Below the pieces are notes generated by a model. The model made no database searches. It had not been told where the DNA came from and saw only the letters and a program-made list of their open reading frames with translations. A stretch of DNA of 38,459 bases from assembly GCA_947474675.1 (NCBI GenBank), contig CANJKA010000025.1, forward strand, positions 1 through 38,459, given 5' to 3'. Made by a program: the position numbers and the translations under genes. This document shows positions 1 through 10,009 of this stretch, one piece after another; the stretch's first letter is position 1, and each line of letters starts with the position of its first letter. The stretch comes from Flavobacteriales bacterium (GTDB lineage: Bacteria; Bacteroidota; Bacteroidia; Flavobacteriales_D; Crocinitomicaceae).

Positions 1-214
1 AAAATATATTGATTTTTACAATAAAGAGAGAAGACATGATTCATTGAATCAAATCGCTCCAAATAATTTTTATTATTCCAATGTTTCTATGTCATAAAAA
101 CATCTTAGCTTTGGTAAAAACCTGTCCAGTCAATTGGGTCCATTATAAATTAAGCCTCTAAAATCAGAAAACAAAGAACAAATCAAGAATAGATTAGGAA
201 ACTATTTTAAACAC

Positions 215-511
215 ATGGTTTATATTTTAAAAGCAGCAGATACAAGAAAACTAGAAGTCATTTCTTTTGAATTTTCGATGGGAATAATTCAAATTTATAA
301 TGGAGGAATAGGAATTGTTGATTTGAATAAAATTCCAGAATACTGGAAAAACACTTATTTTAATAACGAAGAATTAAATGAATCCCATGAAATGTTTAAT
401 AATTACCTACGAAATAATAAATTTAGAGGTGCCTCAACTGGAAATTGGGTAAAAGACGATTACACTATTTTATTGAGTATATACAGCGATTTAAAATCAT
501 CAAAATTTTAA
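215..511 (+). CDS. Hypothetical protein, 98 residues
   Basis: Unrecognised small soluble protein with no signal peptide, membrane span or motif I can name. The composition is acidic/Asn-rich with several aromatic residues (YWKNTYF, NWVKDDYTI), which looks protein-like rather than random. It begins at ATG and ends at TAA; no TAnnTTTG box lies close upstream. The 78-bp gap to the convergent neighbour's stop codon holds no clear terminator hairpin. The gene stands alone at the window edge, so its context is cut off. It could be an accessory or immunity-type protein, but nothing shows this. Confidence is moderate that it is translated and nil on function. Confidence 0.5.
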   Translation: MVYILKAADTRKLEVISFEFSMGIIQIYNGGIGIVDLNKIPEYWKNTYFNNEELNESHEMFNNYLRNNKFRGASTGNWVKDDYTILLSIYSDLKSSKF

Positions 512-588
512 AGTGTGTTTGATTTAATAAATTATTTTGAATAAAATTCTGTCTACACATTTTTTTAGTCTAATGCCTAATATCTAAT

Positions 589-3096
589 TTAATAATCCCA
601 TTTATCTCTAAAAACATCGTAGAAATTAAGCCCCCATTTGATTTGAACATTTGATTTACTAAAAGAATTATCTTGAGCTACAGCATACAAACCAAATTTA
701 AAAATTTGCTTTTTAATTCTAATTTTTCTTTCTAAACCTGCATAAAATTCAATTTGTGCGAAATTAGAATTTGGAATAATTAACATTCCCCCCCCGATAG
801 TTTCCTCTAATTTCAACTTGTTCAATAACCAAACTTTATTTAAGAAAAAACCATTAAAGTGATGAATAAAATTAGCTTGAAGAAAGGAATTTGAAGTGTT
901 AATATTTGTATCTAATAATTGCATTGAAAAAACAGGGTTAGAAAAATACCCCATATCAGAAGGTCTAAAAAACTTATGTTCAATTAATCTTAGATCCTTT
1001 TTGTGTAAAAATGACCCTGTAATAAATCTAAAATTTGAATTCCCAAAAGATTTCATTTTTATAGTATGTGTTGCTTGAAATTCTAAGTAATCAAAATTTG
1101 CTTCAGATGAAAAAACAGAAGGAATAGCCGATTTATATTTTAAAAACACCACTGGCCAAATAGAACCCAATACAATTTTTTTATTTTTACGAATCGTATA
1201 TTTTTGTTTAAAATGGTATTCTAAATCAAATGTCGGCATCAAAATACGGTATGGATCGAAGGCTTGAGGAACCATATCCATTCCAATTTTTGTGAGCCAA
1301 TCAGGATAAGTCAAATTGGTAATTGATTCCCTCAATGAATACAAAAGAGTTGCTTTTATATACAAACCATTAACTATTTCTCTTGAATAAAAAGCTTCAA
1401 ACTTTCTATTTCTAACTCTTGTTGATGGTGCTATTGAACCTAAAACATTTTGAGAACCACTAATAAAATCATAAACATCACCAATTTCAAATCCAACTTT
1501 AGAAAAATTAAGTGGATTGTACATAATATTTCCTTCAAAAGAGCCTTTAAAATCTTTATTATAAAACCCATAATCTATAACTGGAGCAACAAATATTTTT
1601 TTACCATTTTTAAATTCTTTAGAATATGAAATTCCTGGCTTATATCTGAAACCACCTATTCCAAAAGGTACAATTTGATTAATAATTGGAGCAACAGTAA
1701 ATTCATATTTTTTAAATGAATTTACATGACCATACCCTGATAAAAATATTGCTTTAATACTAAAAGCATTTCGAATACTATCATTTTGTCTTAAATATTC
1801 TTCACTTTCATGATACGCAATCATACTATCCTGATCTTCAATAAATTGTTTTTCAAATTCTTTCAAAGTAAAAGGTCTAACCGTATTCCAATAAACAGAA
1901 TCTTTGTCAAAAGCATCCTCGTTATAAACAGCTGTCTCTAACCAAAACCCAGACTTAGAGTCATCTATTTTTGATTGATAATTGGAATGAGAAACTCGAA
2001 TAAGACCATTTATAAGGGTTTTATCTTCTTTAATATTGTAAACAAACTCTCTTCTTACAGGAACTAAACGATCATCAATTTTTTTATAATCACATATTAT
2101 ATGAATATCTTTGAAAAACAACAAAACTCCTGGATTAATTTTAAAATCATAAGAAACAACTTCCCAACTTCCTTCACGAATGTAGATTGTACCCTCAAAT
2201 AAAGCTTCATAATCAAATTTAGGCTTAACAATTATCTCATTGATTAATTGATTATTAGAATCTACAAAAGCACTTTGTAAATAAAAATTATAATATAAAA
2301 AAGCATTATATGCTAAAGGAGAAACGATTGGATTCTGGGTCAATTTAGGTGCGTCAATTGAATTGTCAAAAATAGAAAAATGGGCCTCTTTTATCCCATT
2401 AACAAATAAATATGGATTCGAAGGTTGGCCTCCTTCAGTTGCAATAGGAGTTTCTTGACCTAAATCAATTGACATGCCTACTGTCGTAGTGCTCCCATCA
2501 TAGCTTGTGTGATTATCTGCAAAATCATTGTACGCATAAAACTCATCTTTAAACTTTGTAAGCTTTTTATAATATGTTTTAGCTCGCCATTCAATTAAAT
2601 TTAATTTATCTTTTCCAATAACAGAATCTTTGATTAAGCTATCTAAAACATCTTTTTCTAGCGTTGAAAAACAATAAGTTTCACAAGAATATTCAGCCAA
2701 TAAATCTTGAAAATAAGGCCTCTTTTCAATTGCTTGTTTCATCACCTCTTTTCCTTTATCCTTTTTACTTTGAGCAACTACAATCACCTCTTCTAATTGT
2801 GTTGTTTTTTCTTGAAGCATAACAGAATGAGTCGTCTTCAAATCAATGATTGATACTGTATCAATTCTTATTTCAAAACCATCAGCCAGATAAACAATCA
2901 CATAGGTTCCAATTTTTAATTCTAACTGATAATTCCCCACAGCATTTGCAACAGTTCCGTACGATTGATTTTGTATTCTAACTTTAGCAAAAGGGATTTC
3001 TAAACTATCCTTATCAATTATTTTCCCACTTAAAACTTGAGATTCAGCAATAAAAAAAAGAAAAATAAATGGTAAGACAAGAATTATTTTATGCAT
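589..3096 (-). CDS. DUF5686 / carboxypeptidase-regulatory-like domain protein
   Basis: An 835-residue envelope protein. An N-terminal signal peptide (hydrophobic residues about 3-18, then AESQVLSGK) leads into a CarboxypepD_reg-like beta-sandwich at about 20-105 (SGKIIDKDSLEIPFAKVRI..., GTVANAVGNYQLELKIGTY). The rest, about 110-835, matches the usual layout of Bacteroidota DUF5686 proteins, with a beta-rich C-terminal half full of alternating aromatic/polar strands and a terminal aromatic, as expected of an outer-membrane beta-barrel. No enzymatic motif is visible. The family is common in this phylum and its exact function is not established. It lies alone on the minus strand, 182 bp downstream of the 130-residue gene, so it may have its own promoter, although I find no good -7 box. 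The family call rests on overall architecture. Confidence 0.85.
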   Translation of the reverse strand: MHKIILVLPFIFLFFIAESQVLSGKIIDKDSLEIPFAKVRIQNQSYGTVANAVGNYQLELKIGTYVIVYLADGFEIRIDTVSIIDLKTTHSVMLQEKTTQLEEVIVVAQSKKDKGKEVMKQAIEKRPYFQDLLAEYSCETYCFSTLEKDVLDSLIKDSVIGKDKLNLIEWRAKTYYKKLTKFKDEFYAYNDFADNHTSYDGSTTTVGMSIDLGQETPIATEGGQPSNPYLFVNGIKEAHFSIFDNSIDAPKLTQNPIVSPLAYNAFLYYNFYLQSAFVDSNNQLINEIIVKPKFDYEALFEGTIYIREGSWEVVSYDFKINPGVLLFFKDIHIICDYKKIDDRLVPVRREFVYNIKEDKTLINGLIRVSHSNYQSKIDDSKSGFWLETAVYNEDAFDKDSVYWNTVRPFTLKEFEKQFIEDQDSMIAYHESEEYLRQNDSIRNAFSIKAIFLSGYGHVNSFKKYEFTVAPIINQIVPFGIGGFRYKPGISYSKEFKNGKKIFVAPVIDYGFYNKDFKGSFEGNIMYNPLNFSKVGFEIGDVYDFISGSQNVLGSIAPSTRVRNRKFEAFYSREIVNGLYIKATLLYSLRESITNLTYPDWLTKIGMDMVPQAFDPYRILMPTFDLEYHFKQKYTIRKNKKIVLGSIWPVVFLKYKSAIPSVFSSEANFDYLEFQATHTIKMKSFGNSNFRFITGSFLHKKDLRLIEHKFFRPSDMGYFSNPVFSMQLLDTNINTSNSFLQANFIHHFNGFFLNKVWLLNKLKLEETIGGGMLIIPNSNFAQIEFYAGLERKIRIKKQIFKFGLYAVAQDNSFSKSNVQIKWGLNFYDVFRDKWDY

Positions 3097-3105
3097 TCAA
3101 ATGAT

Positions 3106-3121
3106 TAATTAATTAATTAAT
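3106..3121. repeat. ATTA/TTAA tetranucleotide run
   Basis: A short run of tandem TTAA units lies about 10 bases upstream of the start of the DUF5686 gene. It is self-complementary and purely AT, so it would melt easily. It may be part of the promoter region or simply slippage-prone sequence. Confidence 0.5.
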
Positions 3122-3278
3122 AGTATATCACATTAAATTATTCTCAAAATTTTTGGAATAAAATTTAAAGATAATGATTAACATGAGTTAGACAAAAAAA
3201 GGAATAAAAAGTTACATTATAATATTTAATTTTAGAAAAGATAGTTTTATATGCTAACTATAAACAGGCGAAAATAAC

Positions 3279-3671
3279 TTATTTATAAATTAAATTAATT
3301 TCAGTGAATAAAGACTCAAAATTATCAACTTTCTTCCCTTTCACATCCATTAAATTCCAATCGATAAATCCCTCAACATTTGTATAAACATTTACCCAAC
3401 GTCTTCGCTTGATATTTAAATAAATTTGTTGGCCACGAATTTCAATTTCTTGAATCGTTATATCGGGGAAAAAACCTACTAATTTTAATTTTTCAGTTTC
3501 AAAACCTTTTGAAAAAATATTTGTTTCTTTAAAATATAAATTCAAAATAGCTCCTTCCTTAGCTGTAGAAATTAGTCTATAATGGCTATTAAAAATTTCA
3601 GGAAATAGACTTTTAATTGAATCAACATAAGCATTCTCCCCTATCAAATTGTTTTGAATTTCAATTTTCAT
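3279..3671 (-). CDS. Hypothetical protein, 130 residues
   Basis: Unrecognised small protein without a signal peptide or membrane span. It has a beta-strand-like pattern (EGAILNLYFKE, KLVGFFPDITIQEIEIRGQQIYLNIKRRRWVNVYTNVEGFIDWNLMDVKGKKV), ending in LIYK. Only 10 bases separate it from the stop of the upstream T9SS-exported gene on the same strand, so the two are probably co-transcribed. The lack of an export signal makes it likely cytoplasmic, unlike its neighbour. No function can be proposed. Confidence 0.65.
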   Translation of the reverse strand: MKIEIQNNLIGENAYVDSIKSLFPEIFNSHYRLISTAKEGAILNLYFKETNIFSKGFETEKLKLVGFFPDITIQEIEIRGQQIYLNIKRRRWVNVYTNVEGFIDWNLMDVKGKKVDNFESLFTEINLIYK

Positions 3672-3681
3672 AAATTTTAAT

Positions 3682-6396
3682 TTAATTATTAATATGGCTA
3701 ATTACAATTTTATATTTTTCAGATTCAAAACCAGAATTAATTTGAATAAAATAAAATCCTTCGGTCAATATCGATACATCTATTTCTATAAAATCTTCGA
3801 AAGATGATAAATAAGAATAATCTATTTCTTGGCCTAAAGAATTAAAGATTTTAATTGTTTTTAAATCAAGTTCATTTCCAATAATTGAAAGTGAATTATT
3901 AGCAGGAATAGGGAAAATTTGAATTTTAAAGGCTCCTTCAATCGTAACATTTATTGTCTCAGAATACTTATACTGTCCATCAAAATCAACTTGTTTTAAT
4001 CGGTAATAATTATTTCCGTAAACAGGTGTTTTATCATTTGTTTTATAGCTTAAAAGTGACATCGAATTTCCTGCCCCATCTAAAACTTCTATTTGTTTCC
4101 ATGATTCAGTATCAGTACTTCTTTCTATTGTATAATAATCATTGTTTATTTCTGTTAGCGAACTCCAAGAAACATCAACTGTTTTTCTTTCATTTAAATT
4201 AGCTTCAAAATCAATTAATTCAATTGGTAATGGTGTTAACGTGTTCAATGAAGCGATTGTAATATACTTCGTTGTATTATTCGCTAATACTGTTGAAGAA
4301 ATTCCTGAAATCGTAATTAAAGGATTGGTATAAGTAAAAACTATTCCTGATCCATCTCCGTTTGAATAACAAGTTGTTCCTCCATTTGAAAAATTACCAT
4401 CATCATCCACCAAGAGACATAATTGAGAAACAGTAACTGAACCCGGAAGTGAGGAGGAGGATAATTTTACATCCATATTTACTGAACCAGAAAAATTTGT
4501 TTTAGTAATTTTCCATTCTCTTTCAATACGGTGATAAACTCCACAAGAACCAGGAATTTCAGCAATTGCAGCATTCGTAGACTTCAATCTTCCTAAATTA
4601 GCACCTGAAACCACATATGAAACGTCACTTGAAAAAGTTCCAGTATTTAAACTATTAGATGATGTCAATGAACTTATATAAAAACGGACAGAATCATCAT
4701 CGTTATGTGATTGCTTTTGATACAATGCTTCAGCATCATCTCTTCCTATTCCAATAATATTGTTTATATAACTTCCTGAATTTGTAAAAATAGTACTACC
4801 AGATGTACTTAAATAATTACTGCCTAAAGTTGATCCATATTTTATTGCCAAATAAGTATGAATTTTTTGTCTTTCGGTTGCGGTTATAGCGGTTGTATAT
4901 CCAATTAATTCAGCTGCAGGACCTTTACAATCTCTTGGGTGTCCTGCAAATGTATTTGGATCCCATAAATCTCTTTGCCCTCCAAAAAAACGATTCAAAG
5001 TAGTACTCCCGCCTGTTGTACAACTTGTTGATAAAATTTGTTTACTGGTCAAATGATTTGAATTAGACACGATATTAGAACCATTTCGTTGCCATGTTCC
5101 TGCAGGGGCAGAAATTCCAAAATCTGTTACATCGTATCCTTCCTGCATAATTGAAGCTGTTGTTCCTAAAACATCAGCATCTCCATGTAAAGTACCATTT
5201 GCAGGAGTTGAATTTGTTACATTCTCAACGGTTGCAACATGAGAATAGGTACGTGATAAATCAGTCAAATTGAAAACCCAAAACATAGATGTAAAATTCA
5301 ACCCTAGAATCCCATCGTAACCAGATAATTTAAAAAATTGTCGATTTGCAGCTGCTCCATCTGATAATAAGCCAACAGGAGCAGTTAAATCAATATAAGG
5401 ATTGTAATTATAAGTTGTCGAAGTCGTATTTAAATTAGGAGAGCCATTTAAAACGATTGCTGTTCCGGAAGAATTATTATTTGAAACTGCTGTAATTGGA
5501 GTAGTTCCAGTTATTCCTACATCCGCTTTCACCCATGTTTCTAACCCAGAATAAACACCCCCAGGAGCCACACAAATAGAAATCGTTCTAGTTCCTGCAG
5601 GATTTGTAACAGCCATACCTGTATAATTAACTGCTGAAGCTGTATATTGAGAAATGACGGCATCAACTGTATTTCCAAGTGTACCCGTATTATTTAAATT
5701 ATATGTTAACCAAAAATAATTTGTACCTGCTGATAATACTTGTGTTCCATTTATACTATAGGTTGTTGCTGAAGCTGTTCCTGAACCAAATAATGTTGAT
5801 GTTGAAAAAGTGGACGATGTTCCGGTTGCGTATATTTTAGCTGAACCGATATTTCCAGCAATTGCTGTTCCTGTAAAATTTGTTTGAATTTGAGTAACAC
5901 TTTTGGGAGAACCTGAACCACTTGTTACAATCTCTAATCGAATAATTTGAGAATTTGAACTACAATTCGTTAAAGAAGATGTGGATGATTGTGTAACTGT
6001 TGAACTTACGATAGTCATTGCTGATGGACAACTTCCTGAAACAGAAGTTCCAATAACTGAAACTGGATCATGAGAAGCTAATATAGATAAACTTGCTCCA
6101 TCTAAAATTTCAACTCTCATTTCTGTTGACCAACTACCTGCAGCTGTTTCAATTACTGTTATTACATCACCTGCATTTGCACTAAACGTATAATCTTGAA
6201 CTCCAGCTCCACCAGATCCCGAAGTAAATGTAGAACCAACATTTGTTAAAACATCTACACCATTTACTTGAACCTTTACAATTCCACCGTTCCAACCATC
6301 TCCGTAAGTATCAGTTAAACGAGCAGTATGTGTACAACCTAATGAAAATTGAATAGTAAAAAATAGTGTAAATCCTAGTAGTAAAAATTTTGACAT
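3682..6396 (-). CDS. Secreted protein with type IX secretion (type A) sorting domain
   Basis: A 904-residue exported protein. A Sec signal peptide (about 1-20, ending SLGC) is followed by a domain containing YGDGWNGG (about 20-120), then a beta-rich segment about 155-270 resembling the BNR-associated N-terminal domain, then a long region starting LETWVKADVG (about 282-560) of the kind found in many large Bacteroidota surface proteins. A fibronectin-like stretch begins LPIELIDFEA (about 725), and the final about 80 residues (FPIPANNSLSI...IKIFNSLGQEID...GFYFIQINSG...YKIVIS) are a classical type A T9SS C-terminal sorting domain. The protein is therefore expected to cross the outer membrane through T9SS and be anchored or released. 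It is very Ser/Thr/Gly/Asn-rich. There is no catalytic motif, so an adhesin or matrix role is more likely than an enzyme. The 130-residue gene follows 10 bases downstream. Confidence 0.88.
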   Translation of the reverse strand: MSKFLLLGFTLFFTIQFSLGCTHTARLTDTYGDGWNGGIVKVQVNGVDVLTNVGSTFTSGSGGAGVQDYTFSANAGDVITVIETAAGSWSTEMRVEILDGASLSILASHDPVSVIGTSVSGSCPSAMTIVSSTVTQSSTSSLTNCSSNSQIIRLEIVTSGSGSPKSVTQIQTNFTGTAIAGNIGSAKIYATGTSSTFSTSTLFGSGTASATTYSINGTQVLSAGTNYFWLTYNLNNTGTLGNTVDAVISQYTASAVNYTGMAVTNPAGTRTISICVAPGGVYSGLETWVKADVGITGTTPITAVSNNNSSGTAIVLNGSPNLNTTSTTYNYNPYIDLTAPVGLLSDGAAANRQFFKLSGYDGILGLNFTSMFWVFNLTDLSRTYSHVATVENVTNSTPANGTLHGDADVLGTTASIMQEGYDVTDFGISAPAGTWQRNGSNIVSNSNHLTSKQILSTSCTTGGSTTLNRFFGGQRDLWDPNTFAGHPRDCKGPAAELIGYTTAITATERQKIHTYLAIKYGSTLGSNYLSTSGSTIFTNSGSYINNIIGIGRDDAEALYQKQSHNDDDSVRFYISSLTSSNSLNTGTFSSDVSYVVSGANLGRLKSTNAAIAEIPGSCGVYHRIEREWKITKTNFSGSVNMDVKLSSSSLPGSVTVSQLCLLVDDDGNFSNGGTTCYSNGDGSGIVFTYTNPLITISGISSTVLANNTTKYITIASLNTLTPLPIELIDFEANLNERKTVDVSWSSLTEINNDYYTIERSTDTESWKQIEVLDGAGNSMSLLSYKTNDKTPVYGNNYYRLKQVDFDGQYKYSETINVTIEGAFKIQIFPIPANNSLSIIGNELDLKTIKIFNSLGQEIDYSYLSSFEDFIEIDVSILTEGFYFIQINSGFESEKYKIVISHINN

Positions 6397-6605
6397 CTTA
6401 GTAAGTATAGTGTATAATATAGTAATACAAAATTCTTACTTTTTTAACAGTTTTACTTAAAAAAACACGTTACAAACTGTTAACTTTTCGATAAAAAGGG
6501 TAGTTAAAACGTTAACAAACAAAACATAATCAAATAACAATCAGAACATTAATTTAAAAAAAATGTTAACTAAGTAAATTCACTTAAATTATTAAATAAG
6601 CATTT

Positions 6606-8315
6606 TTAAATATGAATCAGATAATCATTTATTGAATTCTCAGGAAGCAAATTCAATTTATTTTTAATTCTATTTTTAATAACTCTTACCGAACCATCAC
6701 TTACACCTTGCAAAGCACTGATCTCTTTTGCCGAAAGGTTTAATCTAAAATAACAACAAAAAGTAATATCTGTTTTAGTTAATTCGGGATGGAGTTTAGC
6801 AATTGAAATTTTAAAATCATGGTGAATATCATCTGCTTCAATAGTACTGTGAATTAATTTTTTATCAATGTTTAATAAATTGGAAACACTGAATTGTAAA
6901 TCTTTAATCACTTGTTCAACACCACTATTATTTTTCTTTTTTAATTCATTAATTTTTGCTAAAAATGCTTTTTCAGTATTTTTCTTAAGGGTTAAATTGA
7001 TTGCTAAATTGGTAATTTTTTCTTGTTGTAATTTATTTTCATTTTCAAGTAATAATTTATTCTGGTTTTGAATGAAATCATCTTGCAATCTACTTTTCTT
7101 TTTACTTCTATAAGCTACAAATACTATAAAAAATCCCAAACTAACTATAGTAAAAAATAATATCTGATTACTTCTCTTTTCTTTTAATGTTAGCTTTAGC
7201 AAAATCTCTTGAGACTTTTTATCTTCATTAAGATGCTGAATTTTATTTCTATAAATGATTTCATTCAATTCAGAGCTCTGTTTAATGATAGAATTTGTAT
7301 ATCCTTTTTGAATTTTCATTAAGCGATCAGAATATTTTAAAGCGTTAAAATTATCTCTTTTATTTATATAATAAGAGTAAAGAGATTCAGTTAATAAATA
7401 TGCGTTTTCTTGACTACTAAATTTATCTTCCAAATAAATAACTTTCATAAGAATGGTCTTACACTCTTTCGTCCTACCTAATATATTATACAATTTTAAA
7501 AGTTCAATCACTGGAGGAATTGCTTCTTTGAGGTATTCTTTATTCATGAAATAATATTTTATTTCATTTTCTAGTAGAACAATTGATTCCTCATAATTTC
7601 CCAATTGATTTAAAACAGTACCTAAATTTCCTTGAACAACATTCAGAAAATGTAAATTATCTTTAGACTTTCTATCGATATTATTTAAAACATTTATTGC
7701 TTTTATAAAATGATTTTTAGCTTGTAAATATTCTTTTAAATTCAACTGACACAATCCTATATTATTCATCATAGAAGCGGACTGAATACTCGGGTTATTC
7801 TTAATTAAATTCAAACTTTTCTCATAATAAACATTTGCTTTTTTAAACTGTTTATTTTTATAAAAATTTGAACCAACCAATGTGTAGTTAAGGAATAGCA
7901 TGTTTTTATAACTATATTCTATTGAATTATTCATTGCTATAAAAGCATACTCTTGACTTAATTTAGGTGAATTCATTACCGATAATAAAGAAGCGAGATG
8001 ATAATAAACATAAGTTATCTGTTCAGTATGAAGTTCATTTCCATCTTCAATTATCCAATTTAAAATTTTTAATCTTTCATTATTATTCCCTTTTAATCCT
8101 TCAATATAAGCATCTACATATTTTGAGTTGTATAAATAATAGACATCTTTGGTCGATTGAAATTTTCTCAATTCTTCTTTTGAAAAAATTTCTAACACTT
8201 TAGGATTACTAGTTACAAAAACAATTGAATCAAATTTTGAAAATTTATCCGAACTAAAACAAGTAAACCTTGTAAATAATAAAAGAATAATTACACAAAA
8301 ATTATTGAAGTTCAT
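6606..8315 (-). CDS. Membrane-anchored TPR protein with C-terminal LuxR-like HTH
   Basis: A 569-residue probable one-component regulator. A signal/anchor sequence (about 1-20) precedes a periplasmic helical region with TPR-like repeats (about 90-340; e.g. YTLVGSNFYKNKQFKKANVYYEKSLNL, MNNIGLCQLNLKEYLQAKNHFIKAI). A single membrane span lies near 383-402 (ILFFTIVSLGFFIVFVAY), then a cytoplasmic coiled coil rich in Lys/Gln/Glu, and finally a helix-turn-helix of the LuxR/GerE kind (LTKTDITFCCYFRLNLSAKEISALQGVSDGSVRVIKNRIKNKL). Proteins of this layout are frequent in Bacteroidota and are thought to sense envelope signals and bind DNA directly. A -7 box lies only 5 bases before the ATG. It sits next to the T9SS-exported gene on the same strand, 209 bp apart, so that gene is a plausible but unproven target. 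Confidence 0.82.
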   Translation of the reverse strand: MNFNNFCVIILLLFTRFTCFSSDKFSKFDSIVFVTSNPKVLEIFSKEELRKFQSTKDVYYLYNSKYVDAYIEGLKGNNNERLKILNWIIEDGNELHTEQITYVYYHLASLLSVMNSPKLSQEYAFIAMNNSIEYSYKNMLFLNYTLVGSNFYKNKQFKKANVYYEKSLNLIKNNPSIQSASMMNNIGLCQLNLKEYLQAKNHFIKAINVLNNIDRKSKDNLHFLNVVQGNLGTVLNQLGNYEESIVLLENEIKYYFMNKEYLKEAIPPVIELLKLYNILGRTKECKTILMKVIYLEDKFSSQENAYLLTESLYSYYINKRDNFNALKYSDRLMKIQKGYTNSIIKQSSELNEIIYRNKIQHLNEDKKSQEILLKLTLKEKRSNQILFFTIVSLGFFIVFVAYRSKKKSRLQDDFIQNQNKLLLENENKLQQEKITNLAINLTLKKNTEKAFLAKINELKKKNNSGVEQVIKDLQFSVSNLLNIDKKLIHSTIEADDIHHDFKISIAKLHPELTKTDITFCCYFRLNLSAKEISALQGVSDGSVRVIKNRIKNKLNLLPENSINDYLIHI

Positions 8316-8320
8316 AAATT

Positions 8321-8328
8321 CAAAAGTA
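8321..8328 (-). promoter_or_regulatory. -7 box TACTTTTG just before the TPR/HTH gene
   Basis: A perfect match to the Bacteroidota -7 consensus TAnnTTTG on the minus strand, ending 5 bases before the ATG at 8315. Transcription would begin at or next to the start codon, implying a leaderless mRNA. No TTG is found at the ideal 19-base spacing; one occurs at 15 (8344-8346). Confidence 0.5.
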
Positions 8329-8412
8329 AGAATAATAGTTTTTCAAGTAGAATATTATTTTTTAAAAATAGGTATACATTTTTAAATAATTAAAGCTTCA
8401 TTAAAAAAAAGC

Positions 8413-8454
8413 AAAAAAAATCTCCTTTCAAGTGAATGAAAGGAGATTTTTTTT
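8413..8454 (-). terminator. Rho-independent terminator of glyA
   Basis: Perfect 18-bp inverted repeat (8413-8430 and 8437-8454) with a 6-base loop. The core is TCTCCTTTCA/TGAAAGGAGA, flanked by A8/T8 runs, so it works as a terminator on either strand. It lies 18 bases past the glyA stop codon and ahead of the TPR/HTH gene. Confidence 0.9.
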
Positions 8455-8472
8455 AAAAATTTAATCTATTTC

Positions 8473-9774
8473 TTACCATTGAAACAATGGGCGATTGCTC
8501 ATCATTTCATTCACTTCTTTTCTTACTGAAGCTATTGTAGATTCATTTGTAATATCAGTTAAAACTCTATCAATCATATCAACGATGATTGCAATTTCAT
8601 TTTCTTTAACACCTCTTGAAGTCAAAGCTGAAGTTCCTACACGAATACCAGAAGTAACGAATGGAGATTCTGTATCAAAAGGAACCATATTTTTATTTAC
8701 AGTAATATCAGCTAAAACCAATGTGTTTTCAGCATCTTTCCCAGTAACACTTTTAGAACGTAAATCAATCAACATAGAATGATTATCAGTTCCTCCAGAG
8801 ATTACTTTATATCCTTTCTTAATGAATTCGTCTGCCATAACTGAAGCATTCAATTTCACTTGTTTCATATACGTTTTGTAATTATCTGATAAAGCTTCAC
8901 CAAAAGCAACTGCTTTAGCAGCAATAACATGCTCTAATGGTCCTCCTTGAATTCCAGGAAAAACCGCAGCATCCAACAAAGCCCCCATAGAACGAAGATT
9001 ACCATTGTTCCATTTGATACCCCAAGGATTTTCAAAATTATTACGCATCATAATAACTCCACCTCTAGGACCTCTTAAAGTCTTGTGAGTTGTCGTTGTA
9101 ACAATATGACAGTGATCTAATGGATCAGATAATAAACCAGCAGCAATTAAACCAGCAGGATGAGAAATATCAGCTAAAATTACTGCACCAATTTGGTCAG
9201 CCACTTTACGAATACGTGCATAATCCCAATCACGGCTATAAGCAGAAGCACCAACAATGATCATTTTAGGCTTTACTCTCAAAGCAACCTCTTCCAATTG
9301 ATCGTAATCAACTCTTCCAGTTTCTTTATTTACACCATAAAAATGTGGTTCGTATAATTTACCTGAGAAATTTACAGGAGAACCATGTGTTAAATGTCCA
9401 CCGTGAGAAAGATCAAATCCTAAAATTTTATCTCCCGGATTTAAACATGCTAAAAATACAGCTGCATTTGCCTGAGCTCCAGAATGAGGCTGAACATTTG
9501 CCCAAGTAGCACCAAATAATTTACACAAACGATCAATCGCTAATTGTTCTACTTTATCAACAACTTCACATCCACCATAATATCTTTTACCTGGTAAACC
9601 TTCAGCATATTTATTTGTTAAAACACTTCCCATGGCTTGCATCACTTCATCACTTACAAAATTTTCAGAAGCAATTAACTCAATACCGTGTATTTGTCTG
9701 TGTTTTTCATCAGCAATTAAATCAAAAATCTCTTGGTCTCTTTTCATAACGTTGGCACTAATTGTATTTTCCAT
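8473..9774 (-). CDS. glyA: Serine hydroxymethyltransferase
   Basis: Cytosolic PLP enzyme converting serine and tetrahydrofolate to glycine and 5,10-methylene-THF, the main source of one-carbon units. The 433 residues match the family's usual length. Visible family motifs are [11 protein letters not shown] (about 31-41), [22 protein letters not shown], the active-site segment [14 protein letters not shown] with the PLP-binding Lys at 231, and [18 protein letters not shown] near the C terminus. The ATG used here gives a nine-residue extension before [11 protein letters not shown], where some homologues begin; either start fits the promoter, so the N terminus is slightly uncertain. The gene is monocistronic, with a strong TTG-N19-TATCTTTG promoter upstream and a strong hairpin terminator downstream. 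Confidence 0.98.
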   Translation of the reverse strand: MENTISANVMKRDQEIFDLIADEKHRQIHGIELIASENFVSDEVMQAMGSVLTNKYAEGLPGKRYYGGCEVVDKVEQLAIDRLCKLFGATWANVQPHSGAQANAAVFLACLNPGDKILGFDLSHGGHLTHGSPVNFSGKLYEPHFYGVNKETGRVDYDQLEEVALRVKPKMIIVGASAYSRDWDYARIRKVADQIGAVILADISHPAGLIAAGLLSDPLDHCHIVTTTTHKTLRGPRGGVIMMRNNFENPWGIKWNNGNLRSMGALLDAAVFPGIQGGPLEHVIAAKAVAFGEALSDNYKTYMKQVKLNASVMADEFIKKGYKVISGGTDNHSMLIDLRSKSVTGKDAENTLVLADITVNKNMVPFDTESPFVTSGIRVGTSALTSRGVKENEIAIIVDMIDRVLTDITNESTIASVRKEVNEMMSNRPLFQW

Positions 9775-9798
9775 CCTTTATTTTATGTTATTCTGTTA

Positions 9799-9828
9799 CA
9801 AAGATAATCCCTTATCTTTCTTAAACAA
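9799..9828 (-). promoter_or_regulatory. glyA promoter, TTG-N19-TATCTTTG
   Basis: On the minus strand a TTG (-33 element, 9826-9828) is followed after exactly 19 bases by TATCTTTG (-7 element, 9799-9806), the canonical Bacteroidota housekeeping promoter. The -7 box ends 24 bases before the glyA ATG, leaving a short leader too small for a riboswitch. Confidence 0.85.
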
Positions 9829-10009
9829 TTTTAGAATTCTAAATTATTTGATTTTTTGTTAACAATCTACTAAATCAATATACTATTAAGTCTTCCCTAT
9901 TTGAGGTTAAAATAATAACAAATTAATTGAATAAGCAAAAAAAAGAGGCAAAACTGTTAAAATAAAACAAGTTAATGGTAATAAGTTAAAATTTACCCTT
10001 GATTTTCTG

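Noticed and set aside
48..158. Short open frame ending ...KTCPVNWVHYKLSL, resembling the tail of a protein
   Set aside because: The frame is closed by a stop at 45-47 and has only about 36 codons; I cannot match it to a known C terminus, so it is not listed as a gene or transposase remnant.
9775..10009. Riboswitch before glyA
   Set aside because: The mapped-looking promoter leaves a leader of about 20 bases, too short for a glycine or THF riboswitch.
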